This document shows, in pieces, positions 26,044-37,916 of a DNA stretch of 64,000 nt (the first letter of the stretch is position 1; each line of letters begins with the position of its first letter). The notes under the pieces were generated by a model that saw only the letters and a list, made by a program, of their open reading frames with translations, did no database searches and was not told the origin of the DNA. This DNA comes from Phorcus lineatus (lineage: Eukaryota > Mollusca > Gastropoda > Trochida > Trochidae): the NCBI GenBank assembly GCA_921293015.1, contig OV121087.1, positions 8,444,501 through 8,508,500 on the forward strand. The letters run 5' to 3'. The translations under genes and the position numbers were made by a program.

Positions 26044-29000
26044 ATGCTGTTTTTGTGTACATTTCTATGTTTATGTTACACTAAAATACCTGATTCAATC
26101 ATCACCCAAGCACTATCATGCCTGCACTGGAGGGAAACAATGCTACCTAATCAAGAGCGAATCATCTACAGCAGAGCAGAGCTCATTGCACTGAAGCCGC
26201 CTGTGTGTAACATACTCAGGGGGAAGCTGGAGTACAATGACCTCGTCAAACAGAGGTCCTGTGTCAAATCAAGGTTTAAGAAAAGAGGTTGTAGAGCGGG
26301 AAGGAAGATAAGAAGATTTCCACTGAGAAGACAGGGTGTAAATTGGGACAATTTGAAACCAATCGCCTTCAATAAAAACATCAACAAATCACCCAAGCCT
26401 TTGTCTCTGCACTCTGTAAACTGTAGATCAGTAAAAAACAAAACAACATCAATTTTGGACATGATTACTTCAAATGATTTGGACATTTTAGCTGTGACAG
26501 AAACCTGGTTAGGAACTGCTATAGATGATCGAGTAATAGCTGAACTTGTTCCCCAGGGTTACTCAATGCATCATGAGTCCAGAACGGACAGACGTGGAGG
26601 GGGCATAGCCTTAATTCACAAACAAGGATTGACTGTCAAGAAGATTACGCCTTGTTCGGATTGTACACTCACCACCTTTGAACATATGGAGTGCTGTGTT
26701 AGGACAGGTGATAACCAGTTCATACTTTGTGTGGTCTATCGCCCACCTCCATCCAAAAAGAATGGATTTACAAAGGAAGTGTTTTTCTCCGAGTGGTCAA
26801 CGTACCTGGATAGCATAACAGTACTCCCACAGGATATTGTACTTTGTGGTGATGTAAACTTTCATCTCGAAAAGCAAACTGACAGAGACACCTTCCAATT
26901 TCTAAGTTCATTAGAAGTTCACGGACTAAAGCAACATGTGGAGGGTTCAACCCACAAACACGGTCATACATTAGATGTCCTCATCACAAGGGAAGACAGT
27001 AACATTCTTGACAGACCTCCTCGTGTAACTGACCCATGTCTTTGTGACCACAGAGGGAATCCTGCTGGTGACCATTTGGCTGTTGAGGTTTTTCTGAATT
27101 ATTGCAAGCCCGAACCAATCAAACAGAAAGTATCCATTCGAAGATACAAGGAAATTTCAATGTCAGACTTCATTAAAGACATTGAATCATCTCCTGATCT
27201 TCAACAGTGCGATGGTTCATTGGATGATCTCGTACAAGCCTATAATGATGGTTTCAGAGCTCTGGTCGACAAACATGCTCCTGTGCTGTCAAAAGTGATA
27301 ACTCTCAGACCAAATGCTCCCTGGTATACAGATGAGCTGCGAGATGCCAAGCATAGACGGCGTAGAGCAGAAAGACTGTGGCGGAGAACAAAGCTGTGTG
27401 TACACCATCAACTCTTCAAGGACCAATGCAAAATCATTGGCAAGATGTTGACTCAGGCAAAGAAAAACTATTTCCAGGAAAAAGTCATGGACAACTGCAC
27501 TAATCAAAAACAATTGTTTAGACTCACTAAGAACCTGATGGGCAAATCGAGTACAACTGTTCTCCCAACCTGCTCGTCCAATAACATGTGTGCTAATACA
27601 TTCAGTGACTATTTCACAGCAAAGGTTGCTACCATAAGGGAAAACATTGTATCCACTAACCAGGGAAATCTAAACAATTCAGTAATGAGTGCGGACGTAC
27701 AGTTCCTAGGCGAACATCTGACTCATTTCTCCCCATTTACACAGGACGAAATACATAAGATAATCTTGAAAGCACCATCCAAGTCATGCGAACTTGACCC
27801 AGTCCCTACATTCATACTGAAGCAATGTTTGGAAAAAGTTCTTCCTTTGATAACAGCTATTGTCAACAAATCTCTGGAAGAGGGGCACGTTCCTAAATGC
27901 TTCAAAAGTGCAATCGTGAGGCCATTGCTTAAGAAATCTGGTTTGGACAAGGAGACACTTAAAAACTACAGACCTGTCTCCAATTTGCCATTCATATCTA
28001 AGGTACTCGAAAGAGCTGTCTCCATACGTCTTCAAAATCACCTCCAAACAAATGGATTGCACGACACACTCCAATCTGCCTATCGTGTCGGACACTCGAC
28101 TGAGACTGCCCTTCTTCGGGTTCACCATGATATAACAAAGGCTCTGGACAACAAATGTGCTGTTGCATTACTGCTCCTCGATCAGTCAGCTGCCTTTGAT
28201 CTCATCGACCACAGCATTCTGTTCGACCGTCTACAATCCAGCTACGGAGTATCAGACCAGGCACTGCTATGGTTGCAGTCGTACATGAGTGACAGGACAC
28301 AGTGTGTGTCAGTAAATACAGCCATCTCAGATTACAAGAATCTAAACTTTGGTGTACCACAGGGATCCGTCCTGGGACCTGTCTTGTACTGCTTGTACTC
28401 TAAGCCTATGGGTGAAATATGCCGCCGTCATGGTCTGCCATACCATGTTTACGCAGACGACAAGGGTATCTACACAATTATACATCCAAGTGACAATGTA
28501 GAGAGAACCGCTGAAAGACTGAAAATTTGTCTGGATGATATCAAAACCTGGACAAATTCCAACATGTTAAAACTTAACCAGGATAAGACAGAGATGATTG
28601 TCTTTAGACCCAAGACAATGCAGGTCCAATCAGAAAGTTTTCATGTTGAAATTGGCTCCAACAAAATCCAAGCTGTCGACAATGTGAAATACCTCGGGGC
28701 ACAGCTGGACAAATGCCTTTCTATGGACACCCACGTGAAAGCAATCGCTAAATCATGCTTCTACCAGATCCGGAACATTGGTGCAATACGGCAATATCTC
28801 ACAGAAGAATGTTGTAAGAAACTCGCCCACTCACTGGTCACATCGAGATTGGATTATGCAAATTCCCTCCTGTATGGAATCCCCAAATCTCTGCTCAACC
28901 AGCTACAGAGAGTTCAAAACTCTTCTGCTCGCCTCATCACCCGCAGTAGAAAACGTGAGCACATCACGCCAATTATACGTGAGCTCCATTGGCTACCAGT

Positions 29001-29307
29001 GCACTTGCGGTGTCAGTTTAAGATCCTGATGTTTACCTTTAAAGCACTGAACCATACTGCCCCGTCTTACCTACATGAACTCATCCTCCCATATCAGCCC
29101 CCACGATCACTACGATCTGGATCAGCATCACTTGTCACCACCCCCAAAACAATTGCAAGAACTGTGATGTATGGTGAGAGGATGTTTGACAAGGCTGCTG
29201 CAACATTGTGGAATAGACTACCGCCAAATGTGAGAGATGCAGACACATACAGCAGTTTCAGAAAAGCTGTCAAGACCCATCTCTTTGAAACAGCCTATGG
29301 GCAGTGA
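26044..29307 (+). CDS. LINE ORF: endonuclease-reverse transcriptase
   Basis: A 1087-codon uninterrupted ORF for the element's target-primed retrotransposition enzyme. The first 32 residues look like leader sequence. Met33 (before [18 protein letters not shown]) is an equally likely start, and the basic [10 protein letters not shown] segment follows. The APE-type endonuclease spans about 120-350 with the expected residues: N126, E153 (VTETWL), D269/N271 (GDVNFHL), D310 (HTLDVLI), D342-H343 (GDHLAVE). The reverse transcriptase spans about 560-870, with D713 in [23 protein letters not shown], and Y803-A-D-D806. A C-terminal region with [16 protein letters not shown] and [19 protein letters not shown] is typical of L2/CR1. 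All catalytic residues are present. Odd points are DQSAAFD where DLSAAFD is usual, and Lys after YADD where Thr is usual. No separate ORF1 was found. Confidence 0.93.
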   Translation: MLFLCTFLCLCYTKIPDSIITQALSCLHWRETMLPNQERIIYSRAELIALKPPVCNILRGKLEYNDLVKQRSCVKSRFKKRGCRAGRKIRRFPLRRQGVNWDNLKPIAFNKNINKSPKPLSLHSVNCRSVKNKTTSILDMITSNDLDILAVTETWLGTAIDDRVIAELVPQGYSMHHESRTDRRGGGIALIHKQGLTVKKITPCSDCTLTTFEHMECCVRTGDNQFILCVVYRPPPSKKNGFTKEVFFSEWSTYLDSITVLPQDIVLCGDVNFHLEKQTDRDTFQFLSSLEVHGLKQHVEGSTHKHGHTLDVLITREDSNILDRPPRVTDPCLCDHRGNPAGDHLAVEVFLNYCKPEPIKQKVSIRRYKEISMSDFIKDIESSPDLQQCDGSLDDLVQAYNDGFRALVDKHAPVLSKVITLRPNAPWYTDELRDAKHRRRRAERLWRRTKLCVHHQLFKDQCKIIGKMLTQAKKNYFQEKVMDNCTNQKQLFRLTKNLMGKSSTTVLPTCSSNNMCANTFSDYFTAKVATIRENIVSTNQGNLNNSVMSADVQFLGEHLTHFSPFTQDEIHKIILKAPSKSCELDPVPTFILKQCLEKVLPLITAIVNKSLEEGHVPKCFKSAIVRPLLKKSGLDKETLKNYRPVSNLPFISKVLERAVSIRLQNHLQTNGLHDTLQSAYRVGHSTETALLRVHHDITKALDNKCAVALLLLDQSAAFDLIDHSILFDRLQSSYGVSDQALLWLQSYMSDRTQCVSVNTAISDYKNLNFGVPQGSVLGPVLYCLYSKPMGEICRRHGLPYHVYADDKGIYTIIHPSDNVERTAERLKICLDDIKTWTNSNMLKLNQDKTEMIVFRPKTMQVQSESFHVEIGSNKIQAVDNVKYLGAQLDKCLSMDTHVKAIAKSCFYQIRNIGAIRQYLTEECCKKLAHSLVTSRLDYANSLLYGIPKSLLNQLQRVQNSSARLITRSRKREHITPIIRELHWLPVHLRCQFKILMFTFKALNHTAPSYLHELILPYQPPRSLRSGSASLVTTPKTIARTVMYGERMFDKAAATLWNRLPPNVRDADTYSSFRKAVKTHLFETAYGQ

Positions 29308-29390
29308 ACTGCTCTGATTAACTTTTCCTCTGTACAGCGCCTTAGAGTGATTCATTTCTGTCTCAAATAAGGCGCTATATAAATTTTGTA

Positions 29391-29422
<32 letters not shown>
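29391..29422. repeat. (ATT)n tail of the LINE
   Basis: About ten TAT/ATT trinucleotide repeats directly after the LINE 3' UTR. This is best read as the element's own microsatellite tail. Confidence 0.9.
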
Positions 29423-30299
29423 GTAATTCGAGCGCCTACACTAAATAAACATTGTCCATCGAAACGCCATCAACAAACGACTTTGAAACAATAAAATCAG
29501 AGTGACTCAAAAAGAAATATAATAAATGAGAAAGAATATTATTTTATGTAGAAAAAATGGTACATTACAAACTCACTACTTCCATTCCGAATGGACCTGA
29601 CAAGATGTTATTATTCTTTAAGAGGAAATTGTCTGTACTAATTAAATCATCAATTTTGTTATCGAACTAATAGATGTTTTCTGGTAACGATGTTCAAAGA
29701 TTTGTTTCAGAAGCGTCAAAAGAACCTAACCAACAACAACCAAAAGAAATTGAAAAACTCAATAACCTTGAAATCAATACTTCATATGATGAGTTTCCGT
29801 AAAAAGAGTTTCGTTGAAGTCAAAGAAGCATGAAACAATTTTAATGGACCCCTGCAATGATCTCACCGAGGTATTGTCAATATTGCTGAATGGAAATAAT
29901 GCCTTGATAGATATCAGAGTACTGTAGGACCTACAATGATACAAATACGCTGATGTCAGCGGATGCAATGCAATCAGTTGGTATATCGATTGTTTGTATC
30001 ATGTCATGTGAAATCAATGCAACAAGCTAGTCAACTCAGAGGTGTCTTCTCAACAAACAAACAAAGTTTTATTTCATAAACGTCAAAAACCAACAACATA
30101 ATAAAAGTCCAGTGACTTTGAAAACACTATAAGACACATCTTTACATGATGAATGTTCCAAATATAAATTTCTTTGAACTAAATCAAATTACTGAAGTTA
30201 AGAAATCAAATGCAGTCATACAAGGTAACTATAACAAAATAGATCGAATCCTGCAAAAAAGCTGACGTCAGCGGATTTTATTCAACTGGTGTATCAATT

Positions 30300-30570
30300 G
30301 TTTGTTTCATTTGAAATCACAGCCAAGCTTCGATACCACACTTATTCTCTTATAACGTTTGTAATACAGCTTGTCTTTGTAAATTGTCAAGCCAGATATG
30401 AAAAGATATTTCAGAAATACTTTTGAGTCTTTTCGCTCCATAGTTTGTGTGAGTATGCATCTGCGATTCGACCAGAACAGGGTCTTTGTCTCCTTGTCTT
30501 ACACGATAGAGTTAACACTTCCGGATATCTTTATCCACATTTTCATGGTTTTGTTTTTGTTAATGATCCT
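30300..30570 (-). pseudogene. Truncated copy of the secreted propeller gene (D1)
   Basis: Minus-strand remnant of the gene family at 37917-38987 and 59457-60521. Read from 30570 downwards, it matches the family from the conserved IKISGSVNSIV segment (about residues 120-130 of the D2 protein) through ETKTLFWS, KDSKVFLK and SKL. It then jumps to the last few residues (AVIS-ET) and the stop, so about 160 codons are deleted internally. A Tyr codon after SIV has become TAA (in D2 this is Y131). Everything before about residue 115 is missing, and the break point adjoins block B2. A Cys present in D3 (C143) is kept here but lost in D2. Not functional. Confidence 0.85.
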
Positions 30571-32345
30571 GATGGCGATGTTTGGCCAAGGAAGATATGT
30601 GGTAAAACATCACATAACATAGCTTAAAAGACACTAAGACAGTTCCAGAATAGTGCTATATGTAATCAATTAGATTTTTAAACTTATAGGATTTAAATCT
30701 TTAGCCTTCACAAAATATCTGAGCTTGTCAATGTAAAAGGAACAATTATCCTCTTTTAAAAGAATTTTTGATTTCAAATAAACTGATCAAGAAAATCTCT
30801 TTGGGTTTGAACAATGGAGTGAATAAACTTTTATCAATATAAGTGGTCTAACTATCTAAGATCCCTAACTAAGATGGATGCGAATAAGGCTGATCTGCAG
30901 AAATTTTACCTCTATACAACTATTTTATTCAAGACCAATCCAGTTCTCTTTATAATTTTCAAAAATTCATCTCTTCTTTTATCAAAGAGTTTCTATAATC
31001 TGTAATATGCAGTTTTAAAATGTATATGTGTATTATAGATGTTTGATGACCCGGACGACAGGAACATCGAGATGGGAAATATTCTATCAGGCTCTTTAAA
31101 TTAAATTCTTCAATATAATTAACAAAATATTCATTTACAGGAAATGATTTTAAATGTAATTTGTCCTGTCCCAAAGACAAAGTGAAATGCTTACAATTCA
31201 GTAAAAAAATCTTTACATATCAGAAATTTTTTCTCAGCCTTGTAGATAACAACCAAAACGATTTATGTATGTTTAAATATTTTTACTTTGCTATGGAAAA
31301 CAGAAAAATGGGTCATCATAAGCACCGTGAATTCTTTGTTACTTCTTTAATTCCAAGATACAGTTATTTATTAACTAATCTGGAACATGAGCAAGCTCTG
31401 TCAAATAGTTGTATCGTCTGTTTAAGGGTAGGTTAAGCTTCAGTATGAATTTGTAGCACTGATACAATCTGTTACTAAGTTACTGTAACAAGTAAACATA
31501 ATATCATTTGTATTTAATCCACAGCGATGATATTTTATAAATACGCTTCGATGATTTAGAATAATTTAAATTCCCTTACGTTTCCAATTCTACCATATGA
31601 AGAAGAAAAAATATTTTTCGATATGACAACAATTCGAAAAATTTTGCTTGTGCAAAGTTGACTAGGGAAACGAAATTTTATTCGTTTCTGAAGATTACTT
31701 GAATTGCTTGAATTCATACAATGAATTACAAATCAATTGACTTAATATTATAATTGTAAGTTGGATAAAAATTGTACCCATACCTTTAAATTTGTTTGTT
31801 TACTCCTTTACATTTATCTTTATATTACCGAAAATAAATATATTTTCGTGTCTTTTCTTTTGCCTAAATGTAACAGTCCAACAAACTAGACAGAAGAAGT
31901 TTGTCTTATACAAATGTAAACTCGTAAGTAGACACCCAGGTCGTCGTTTTTGCGCAATGTTTTCATTATATACTGAACAAGGATCTAATCACAATTCACG
32001 GGGTCAAACAAGAACCTAATATGTGAAATTGGTCTCAAATTGACTTGGTAGACATTCTTGCTGTGTATATTTACTCTAAGTGACAGCGAATAGGGATGAA
32101 CTCATTTCAAATAAGATGTTCGATTATTAATGAAAGGGTAAAACTAAAGTAATGTGTACAAAAGCGATGTTTCCTTAAGCTGATCATCAGCCACTGTTCT
32201 TAATCCAAAAGGTCACATAATACTATAGTCCCTTTCCACAGAGAGGTAAGGCGGCAGCCAATTTAACCATATGTAAGAGAAAGTCTCTGTGTACTAAAAG
32301 GGGCAGTTGTATTTTTTTAGACAGATTTATCTCTTAACATTTTCC
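30571..32345. repeat. Segmental duplication block B, copy 2
   Basis: It aligns with B1 and B3 over its length, with the anchors listed for B1. It has no transposon insertions, so it shows the empty sites for the SINE, MITE and second SINE found in B1 and B3. The frames at 30959-31180, 31161-31436 and 31792-32019 are not preserved in the other copies. Confidence 0.75.
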
Positions 32346-34485
32346 ACAATAGATATACGTTTATGCCAAAAAGGATTATTATTGGAGTGTAAAAAAAATC
32401 TCACTGCTAAACCCGATTATACGTATAGGAAATAATAAATTATCTAGCAAAAAAATACTGGCGAAATTTATTGATAACATCTTTTAATCCATTGAGGTTC
32501 AGCAACTGATCAGGTAGGAATAATGTCAATTATGTCAATATTTTGAAATTTCATCCCATGGAGCACGGTTGATTTTAATCAGACTGGGGCCAAAGACAAA
32601 CACATTGATGAATCCTACTCTTCGCCACTTTGGCTGTCCAATTTGAAATTATGATTTGATTGTGAATGCCCAATTTGAAAATGTCCTTTTCCTTTTATCT
32701 CTTTACTGCGTATTACAAATTTTCAAGCATTAATTACCCAATTGTGTCTGGGACATTTGCGACACATCTGAAGTTCTTCAATAATGTGAATTCGAATTAA
32801 CAAATGCAGTGGATTAATAAGTACCTTATCTTTAACAGGGTTCAGCAGAATCAGACCTTGAAAAAAGAAGTTTATCAAACGTTTGTTATCGTTGTTCAAT
32901 CTTCTGCGTTACTTGCAACTTCTGATGAACTTTATTCATAATTAGTGCATTTTATTACCTCATTAAATGAAACTTCCAATTATCTCTAGCTTGAGGGTTC
33001 CATCAGGATGTTTCAAACAAGTTTTATAAATGTCGCTCTTTCCTGAGCTCCAATGTTGAAAAGCATTAAGTACTAGTTCCCTTCAGCAGTAAAGTGTCAT
33101 TTATTACACATATACTTCCCTTTTAGTACCATTGGTTAATTGATCAAATGATTCCAGTGATTTCTCTTGGGATATTGAAGACACCCTTTATTAACTTTTA
33201 CTGGGTGTCACTTGATTTCTTTTTATATTTTTGAAATTAACTTAACATTTCTGTTGTTATTAAAAATTCTAATTAGGAACAGTGGCTATGAAATCATTCT
33301 TATATGCTCCAACCGTGTTTAATTACATTTCATCAAATTAGAACTTAAATGAACAGTCCATCGTTAACATAAATTTCAACAAAATACAATCATTTTAGGT
33401 TAAGCTAATATTCTTTAAATACATATGACGATGTTGTTGTCATTTAATTTACTTATTGAATAAATACGTGTTGAACATTTGTACAAACAGTGTTGTAGGA
33501 CTGAAATGGCATCACCGGAAACAACAGGTGACTATTACTAATTCTACTATTCTATCTATCTTCTATCTATAAGAGTAGCCATATCTGGTATGATCACCAA
33601 TAACCTTCATCAAATTTTCAATACACATTTCACAGGTTTCATACACATTCCATCGTTTCACATTATTTCATCAACAACTGTTACAATACAAAATGGATTC
33701 CTTTTCGTTGCCTCATTTCTAAATTATGGATATCGCACTTAATACATGGAGGTTTTACAAAATATCTATGATGATGAGTGATAATCTTGTCTTATGACAA
33801 AATCAGATTATTCGCCTTTAGCAATATTTCAGTGCGTATTGTAAAAAGCGTTTTTGCCAATTGGGGAAGCAATTTCTAATTGTTTTGTCTCCTGTTTCAA
33901 TAAAGCAATAGGTAGGTCCCTCATGGTAACCACTTCAACTTAGAATCAGCGCTGGAAGTAGCAATTTTCTGACAATGTGGTTTCAATGAAATGAACATTT
34001 GTTTAAAGAGTAATTGCTTCCATGCAAGAAACATGACAACCAACCATTTAGTGTTAACGGCTCTAGAAGTCAAATGCAATATTAAAAGCATTGCATGTTT
34101 GAAGCCTGTGTTATTGTTGGAAAATTTAATGTTGTCTCCAGTTAATTGCCGTAAAGTATATGTGTATGATGTGAAAGACACAAATGGTTAGCTTCTTCCA
34201 GCTGAGGCTAGCAGGTTTTCACCAGAACAGAACGAAACTTTATTCTCTTGAATCATACAAAATGATATAGAGAACTTACATGTTATCATTCATAATGTAC
34301 AAGTAAGGTTTAGAAAAGTTTAAGTACAAATCGAAAATTTATAATTTGAGTAATAAAGGGGTATAATTTGTTTTCATTAGTGAGATAATTTTGTCGATAT
34401 ATGTGTTATCACAGAAATAAGAGGGAAGTTTCTTTCTACGTTCATCAGATAGAAATTGACATGATATTCATCACTTGATATTTAG
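32345..34485. other. No gene seen
   Basis: AT-rich DNA between blocks B2 and C2. The overlapping opposite-strand frames at 33921-34191 are mirror images with no recognisable product. There is no clear repeat structure. Confidence 0.5.
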
Positions 34486-35765
34486 TGATATTTATCGCAA
34501 TGCATAGCCACAATTGCGTGGTTTTCTCCCTGAAAGAGAACTAACAGCCGCGGTATAAGCGAAATACTCTTGAAATCGTTATAAAACCCCAAATAACGTC
34601 ACCTCTCCTTATTTGGAATACTTCTATCTGATTAACAGTCTACGAAATATTTAGACTTTCATAGACTTGTTGAATAAGAACTCGAACTGTATTATAGCTC
34701 CTATATTATACACATAAAGTAGATCGAAACCGTATGTTGAATCGTACAACGAATTAAAAAAAAGATTCCGGCATGAAAGGTGGGCATAAAGGAAATTTAT
34801 AATTTCTTTTATTACTCATACCACTCATATCCTACAACAAAAAATATTTAATTCATGATAACAAATCAATGCTTTTTAATCGAATGAAGCATTGAATGAA
34901 AGCTTCAACCTTTGGTTATAAGTTACATATCAATATCGACTGGACAAGTGTTATTCATTAGACACAGTATGTTAGTAATAAGGAATGGCTATAATCTTTA
35001 TTGACACTGTTTCACAAGTTCAACGCTTAACTTAGGTATATTTTAGTTATTTTGTTAGTAACCTCTGTCAATATGAAACTTTATGGTTATAATTCCAAGC
35101 CTGGATTGATGAATTGAAACATCTGATGTTTTCTAGTATCAAAATTGCCTCTCGGATGTCAGTTTGATGTCATGTCTGTCTGACGGGTGCGTTTAATGAT
35201 TAGCATATCAGGGACAGGTGATTGGGATTTCACACTATCAAGAAATGTTCTGAGCGAAAGTTTTTCATTTCAATAATGGATGAAAGTGCATCCGATTATT
35301 TGCTTCCTGAATATCATCTGTGTACAAAAAATAGATAAAAAAGGGTACACTGGTTTGTTTTTCTTTAACTCCATATATTTGAATCCTCGTTTTGATCCTT
35401 GTTTCAAATAACACCACAAAATCAATTAGTAATAGTAAAATGACAGTAACTAGTAATGGTTAAATCATGAATTATAAATGCTTCACACGACTTAATCGTT
35501 CAGTCAATTAAACATAATCCGATGTACTTCACTAACGATTTATATTTACCAGTTTCCCATTGAATAGCAGGTTCTGAACAACGTGTTTGAAAAGTAAAAC
35601 ACATTTCTTTGGCTTTTTCAAAGTAATATTGATCTCGGTTACACCTTATCTTTACATAAATGTTAAATAGTTATTAGAAGTTAATATCCATTTTCCTTGC
35701 AATAAGTGTAAAATTTGAAATGAACTATGGTCATACTAAGAAGAAGAATATGATGAAGAATTATC
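34485..35765. repeat. Segmental duplication block C, copy 2
   Basis: It aligns with C1 (21640-24030) apart from the 1.2-kb insertion there. The position corresponding to the broken Tc1 copy falls at about 34700-34760 and is empty here. Confidence 0.78.
34495..34600 (+). mobile_element. SINE 3'-end fragment (older insertion)
   Basis: CGCAATGCATAGCCACAATT, GGTTTTCTCCCTG and a degenerate GAAA..GTTATAAAACCCC tail match the 3' half of the SINE at 45 kb. It is orthologous in position to the fragment at 21670-21745. Confidence 0.72.
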
Positions 35766-35910
35766 CAACTTGATATAATTGTGTTAAAGGCCTCCCTTGT
35801 TTTTGTCGTTATTCTTTTCAAAAACATTCTCTCTCCAAAGAGGTAGCTTAGATATTGAAATTCAATGAAATTTAATCAAACGTTTTTCCTACAGTCATGG
35901 CATCTTTTAA

Positions 35911-36306
35911 CTAATTTGAGATGGCTTTAGAATGAGTTAAATTATCATTTTGAAGTTTACGAATCATTATCTCTTCATCGATGTGCACAGGTAAATCTTC
36001 AAAATATTTAACTCGTAAATCGTTGCATACTGGACATTTATAAAGAAAGTGAAATTCATCCTCTACACTATTTGATTTACATATTTTGCGATAGCGGAGT
36101 TGACGGGGTATACCATTTCGTCTACCAATATTCTTAAATATGGGTGTATCACCAATTCTAAACGAAGTAGTCATCCGTTTTGCTTCTTTATATATAACAA
36201 TAACAATATACTTTTCAAGATCAAATACCGTCTTAATTGTAGATAATAAATGTAATGTTGAATATTCATTAATTTCAGCCATTAACGATTGAACATGACA
36301 ATTCAT
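35911..36306 (-). pseudogene. C-terminal end of a non-LTR retrotransposon ORF
   Basis: A 131-codon minus-strand frame with the C-terminal signature common in LINE ORF2 proteins: RRNGIPRQLRYRKICKSN, then SVEDEFHFLYKCPVCNDLR. This resembles the C-x2-C ... EDE-x-HFL-x2-CP-x-Y-x-DLR zinc-finger-like tail that follows the reverse transcriptase. Here the second Cys of the first pair is replaced (KICKSN), so the finger is probably damaged. No reverse transcriptase or endonuclease lies upstream. It is a 5'-truncated fragment and unrelated to the L2-like LINE at 26 kb. Confidence 0.65.
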
Positions 36307-37215
36307 AATTCTTTATTCAAAATTGAAAATCAAATCCGCCTCGTTGTATTTTTGTCACATTGAAGGCGATGAATATTTGATGGGCAGAAAACAGAAAATT
36401 AGTTAGGTCATATCCTCATCCACCAGGAGTGTAACTTCAAGGGTCACCGATAACTGAAAAACTTCATTTGATTTATAATAAGCCATCACATCAGTTTAAA
36501 GCTGAGACCTAAGGAATATTTGGCCTTTCCTATCTAGAGGCCGTTGCCGGAATAAGAACATAAAAACACTGTCACTCAGACTACTGACATATTCACTGAC
36601 ATTGAATTTCCGTTTAAATGTGCAATACATAGGGTATATTGACTTGAAAGGTCCAATGGGCTTTTGCGCCCATTGGCGTGTGCTAGCGTGTGTTTCTATT
36701 TTCTGGTGAAATTCTAAAGGACGATAAGTTAAGAATGAAAAAGTTGACGAAGGTCGCACTTTAACTATTTACTTAACACTTGATATTCACTATGCATATT
36801 GAGTCATTGTGCAGTAATATATTACAAGGCCACACCGCTCCAGTGTTTAAAATTCTTACCTCTTCACTATAGTGGACTGTGTGCATTTATCAAATTATCA
36901 ATTTGACCACTAGGTTTGCTTGATTTATTTTTGAAAAAAGCTATTCAACTCAGAGGTTTCTTCTGAAAACGATGTTAGAATTTAATTCCATAAACGTCTA
37001 AAAGACAAAAACAATAACAAAACAAAAAAGCTCACTAACCTTGAAAACACCAAATGACAAATCTTCACATAATGAATTGAACTAAAGCAAATGGCTGAAG
37101 TTAACTAAAGCAAAATGAATCGAAAACTGTTATCTTCTCATCTTTGTATTGTCATATCGCAAAGTATCGAAAATAGTGTCAGCTGATTATATAGAAGGGA
37201 CTCATCGCGAAGATA

Positions 37216-37887
37216 TCAGGGTACCGTAGACCCTGGGCAGATACAAATACGCTGTTGTCAGAGTCTTGTAGGACCTGCACGGATACAAATACGCTGATGT
37301 TAGGGTACTGTAGGACCTGCACGGATACAAATACGCTGTTGTCAGAGTCCTGTAGGACCTGCATGCATACAAGTACGCTGATGTTAGGGTACTGTAGGAC
37401 CCGCACGGATACAAATACGCTGTTGTCAGAGTCCTGTAGGACCAGCACGGATACAAATACGCTAAAGACAGAGTATTGTAGTACCTGCACGGATACTAAT
37501 ACGTTGATGACAGGGTACTGTAGGGCCTGCAGCGATACAAATACGATGTTTTCAGAATCCTGTACGACCTGCACGGATACAAATACGCTGATGTCAAGTT
37601 ACTGTAGGACCTGCATGGATACAACTACGCTGATGACAGGGTACTTTAGGACCTGCGCGGATACAAATACGCTGTTGTCAGAGTCCTGTAGGACCTGCAC
37701 GGGTACAAATACGCTGACGTCAGGGTACTGTGGGACCTGCACGGATACAAATACGCTGATTGCAGAGTACTGCTGGACCTTAAGGGATACAAATACGCTG
37801 ATGTCAGGGTTCTGTGGGACCTTAACGGATAGAAATTCGCTGATTGCAGGATTCTGTGGGACCTGTACGGATACAAATACGCTGATG
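37216..37887. repeat. 42-bp minisatellite, 16 units without indels
   Basis: Sixteen head-to-tail units of exactly 42 bp (672 bp), each containing forms of GTAGGACCTGCACGGATACA and AATACGCTG. Early units alternate between two subtypes (TCAGAGTCCTG..GATG and TTAGGGTACTG..GTTG), giving an 84-bp higher-order period. D1 (about 29912) and D3 (about 59385) carry just one unit at the same place, and single-unit-like remnants also occur near 18560 and 45503. On the minus strand the array starts 29 bases after the propeller gene's stop, so it probably lies in the 3' UTR. Because the unit is a multiple of three, several frames stay open, including a plus frame at 37255-37959 with 14-residue CRTCTDTNTL repeats. 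Confidence 0.96.
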
Positions 37888-37916
37888 TCAGGAATGCTAT
37901 GCAATAAATTGGCATA

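Larger units (their letters stand above)
25861..29427 (+). mobile_element. L2/CR1-superfamily LINE, apparently full length
   Basis: About 3.57 kb: a 5' leader of about 180 bases, one long ORF (26044-29307), a short 3' UTR containing GGCGCTATATAAATTTTGTA, and an (ATT)n tail, the 3' structure I associate with L2-type elements. The boundaries come from the paralogous empty site in D3 near 58605-58612. There, ATATTTCGGT runs straight into CCGAGCGCC, whereas here TCTATCGGT and TCGAGCGCC are split by the element. Target duplication is at most a few bases. Confidence 0.88.
25290..30570. repeat. Segmental duplication block D, copy 1
   Basis: It pairs with D3 at 57960-59470 and D2 at about 36620-37950. 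A clear anchor is AGTACCCGAATGAAA at about 25650 and 58390. The LINE at 25861-29427 interrupts it: the flanks resume at CGAGCGCC-ACACTAAATAA (29429 and 58613). Beyond the LINE, two tandem copies of the gene's 3' flank (about 29690-29990 and 30040-30310) precede the pseudogene at 30300-30570. At about 30570 the homology to D stops and block B2 begins. Confidence 0.75.

Noticed and set aside
27289-28128. Antisense ORFs within the LINE
   Set aside because: Mirror frames of the reverse transcriptase coding sequence.
30398-30627. Two plus-strand frames at 30.4-30.6 kb and similar ones at 60007-60240
   Set aside because: They are the complement of the propeller gene or its pseudogene, not separate genes.
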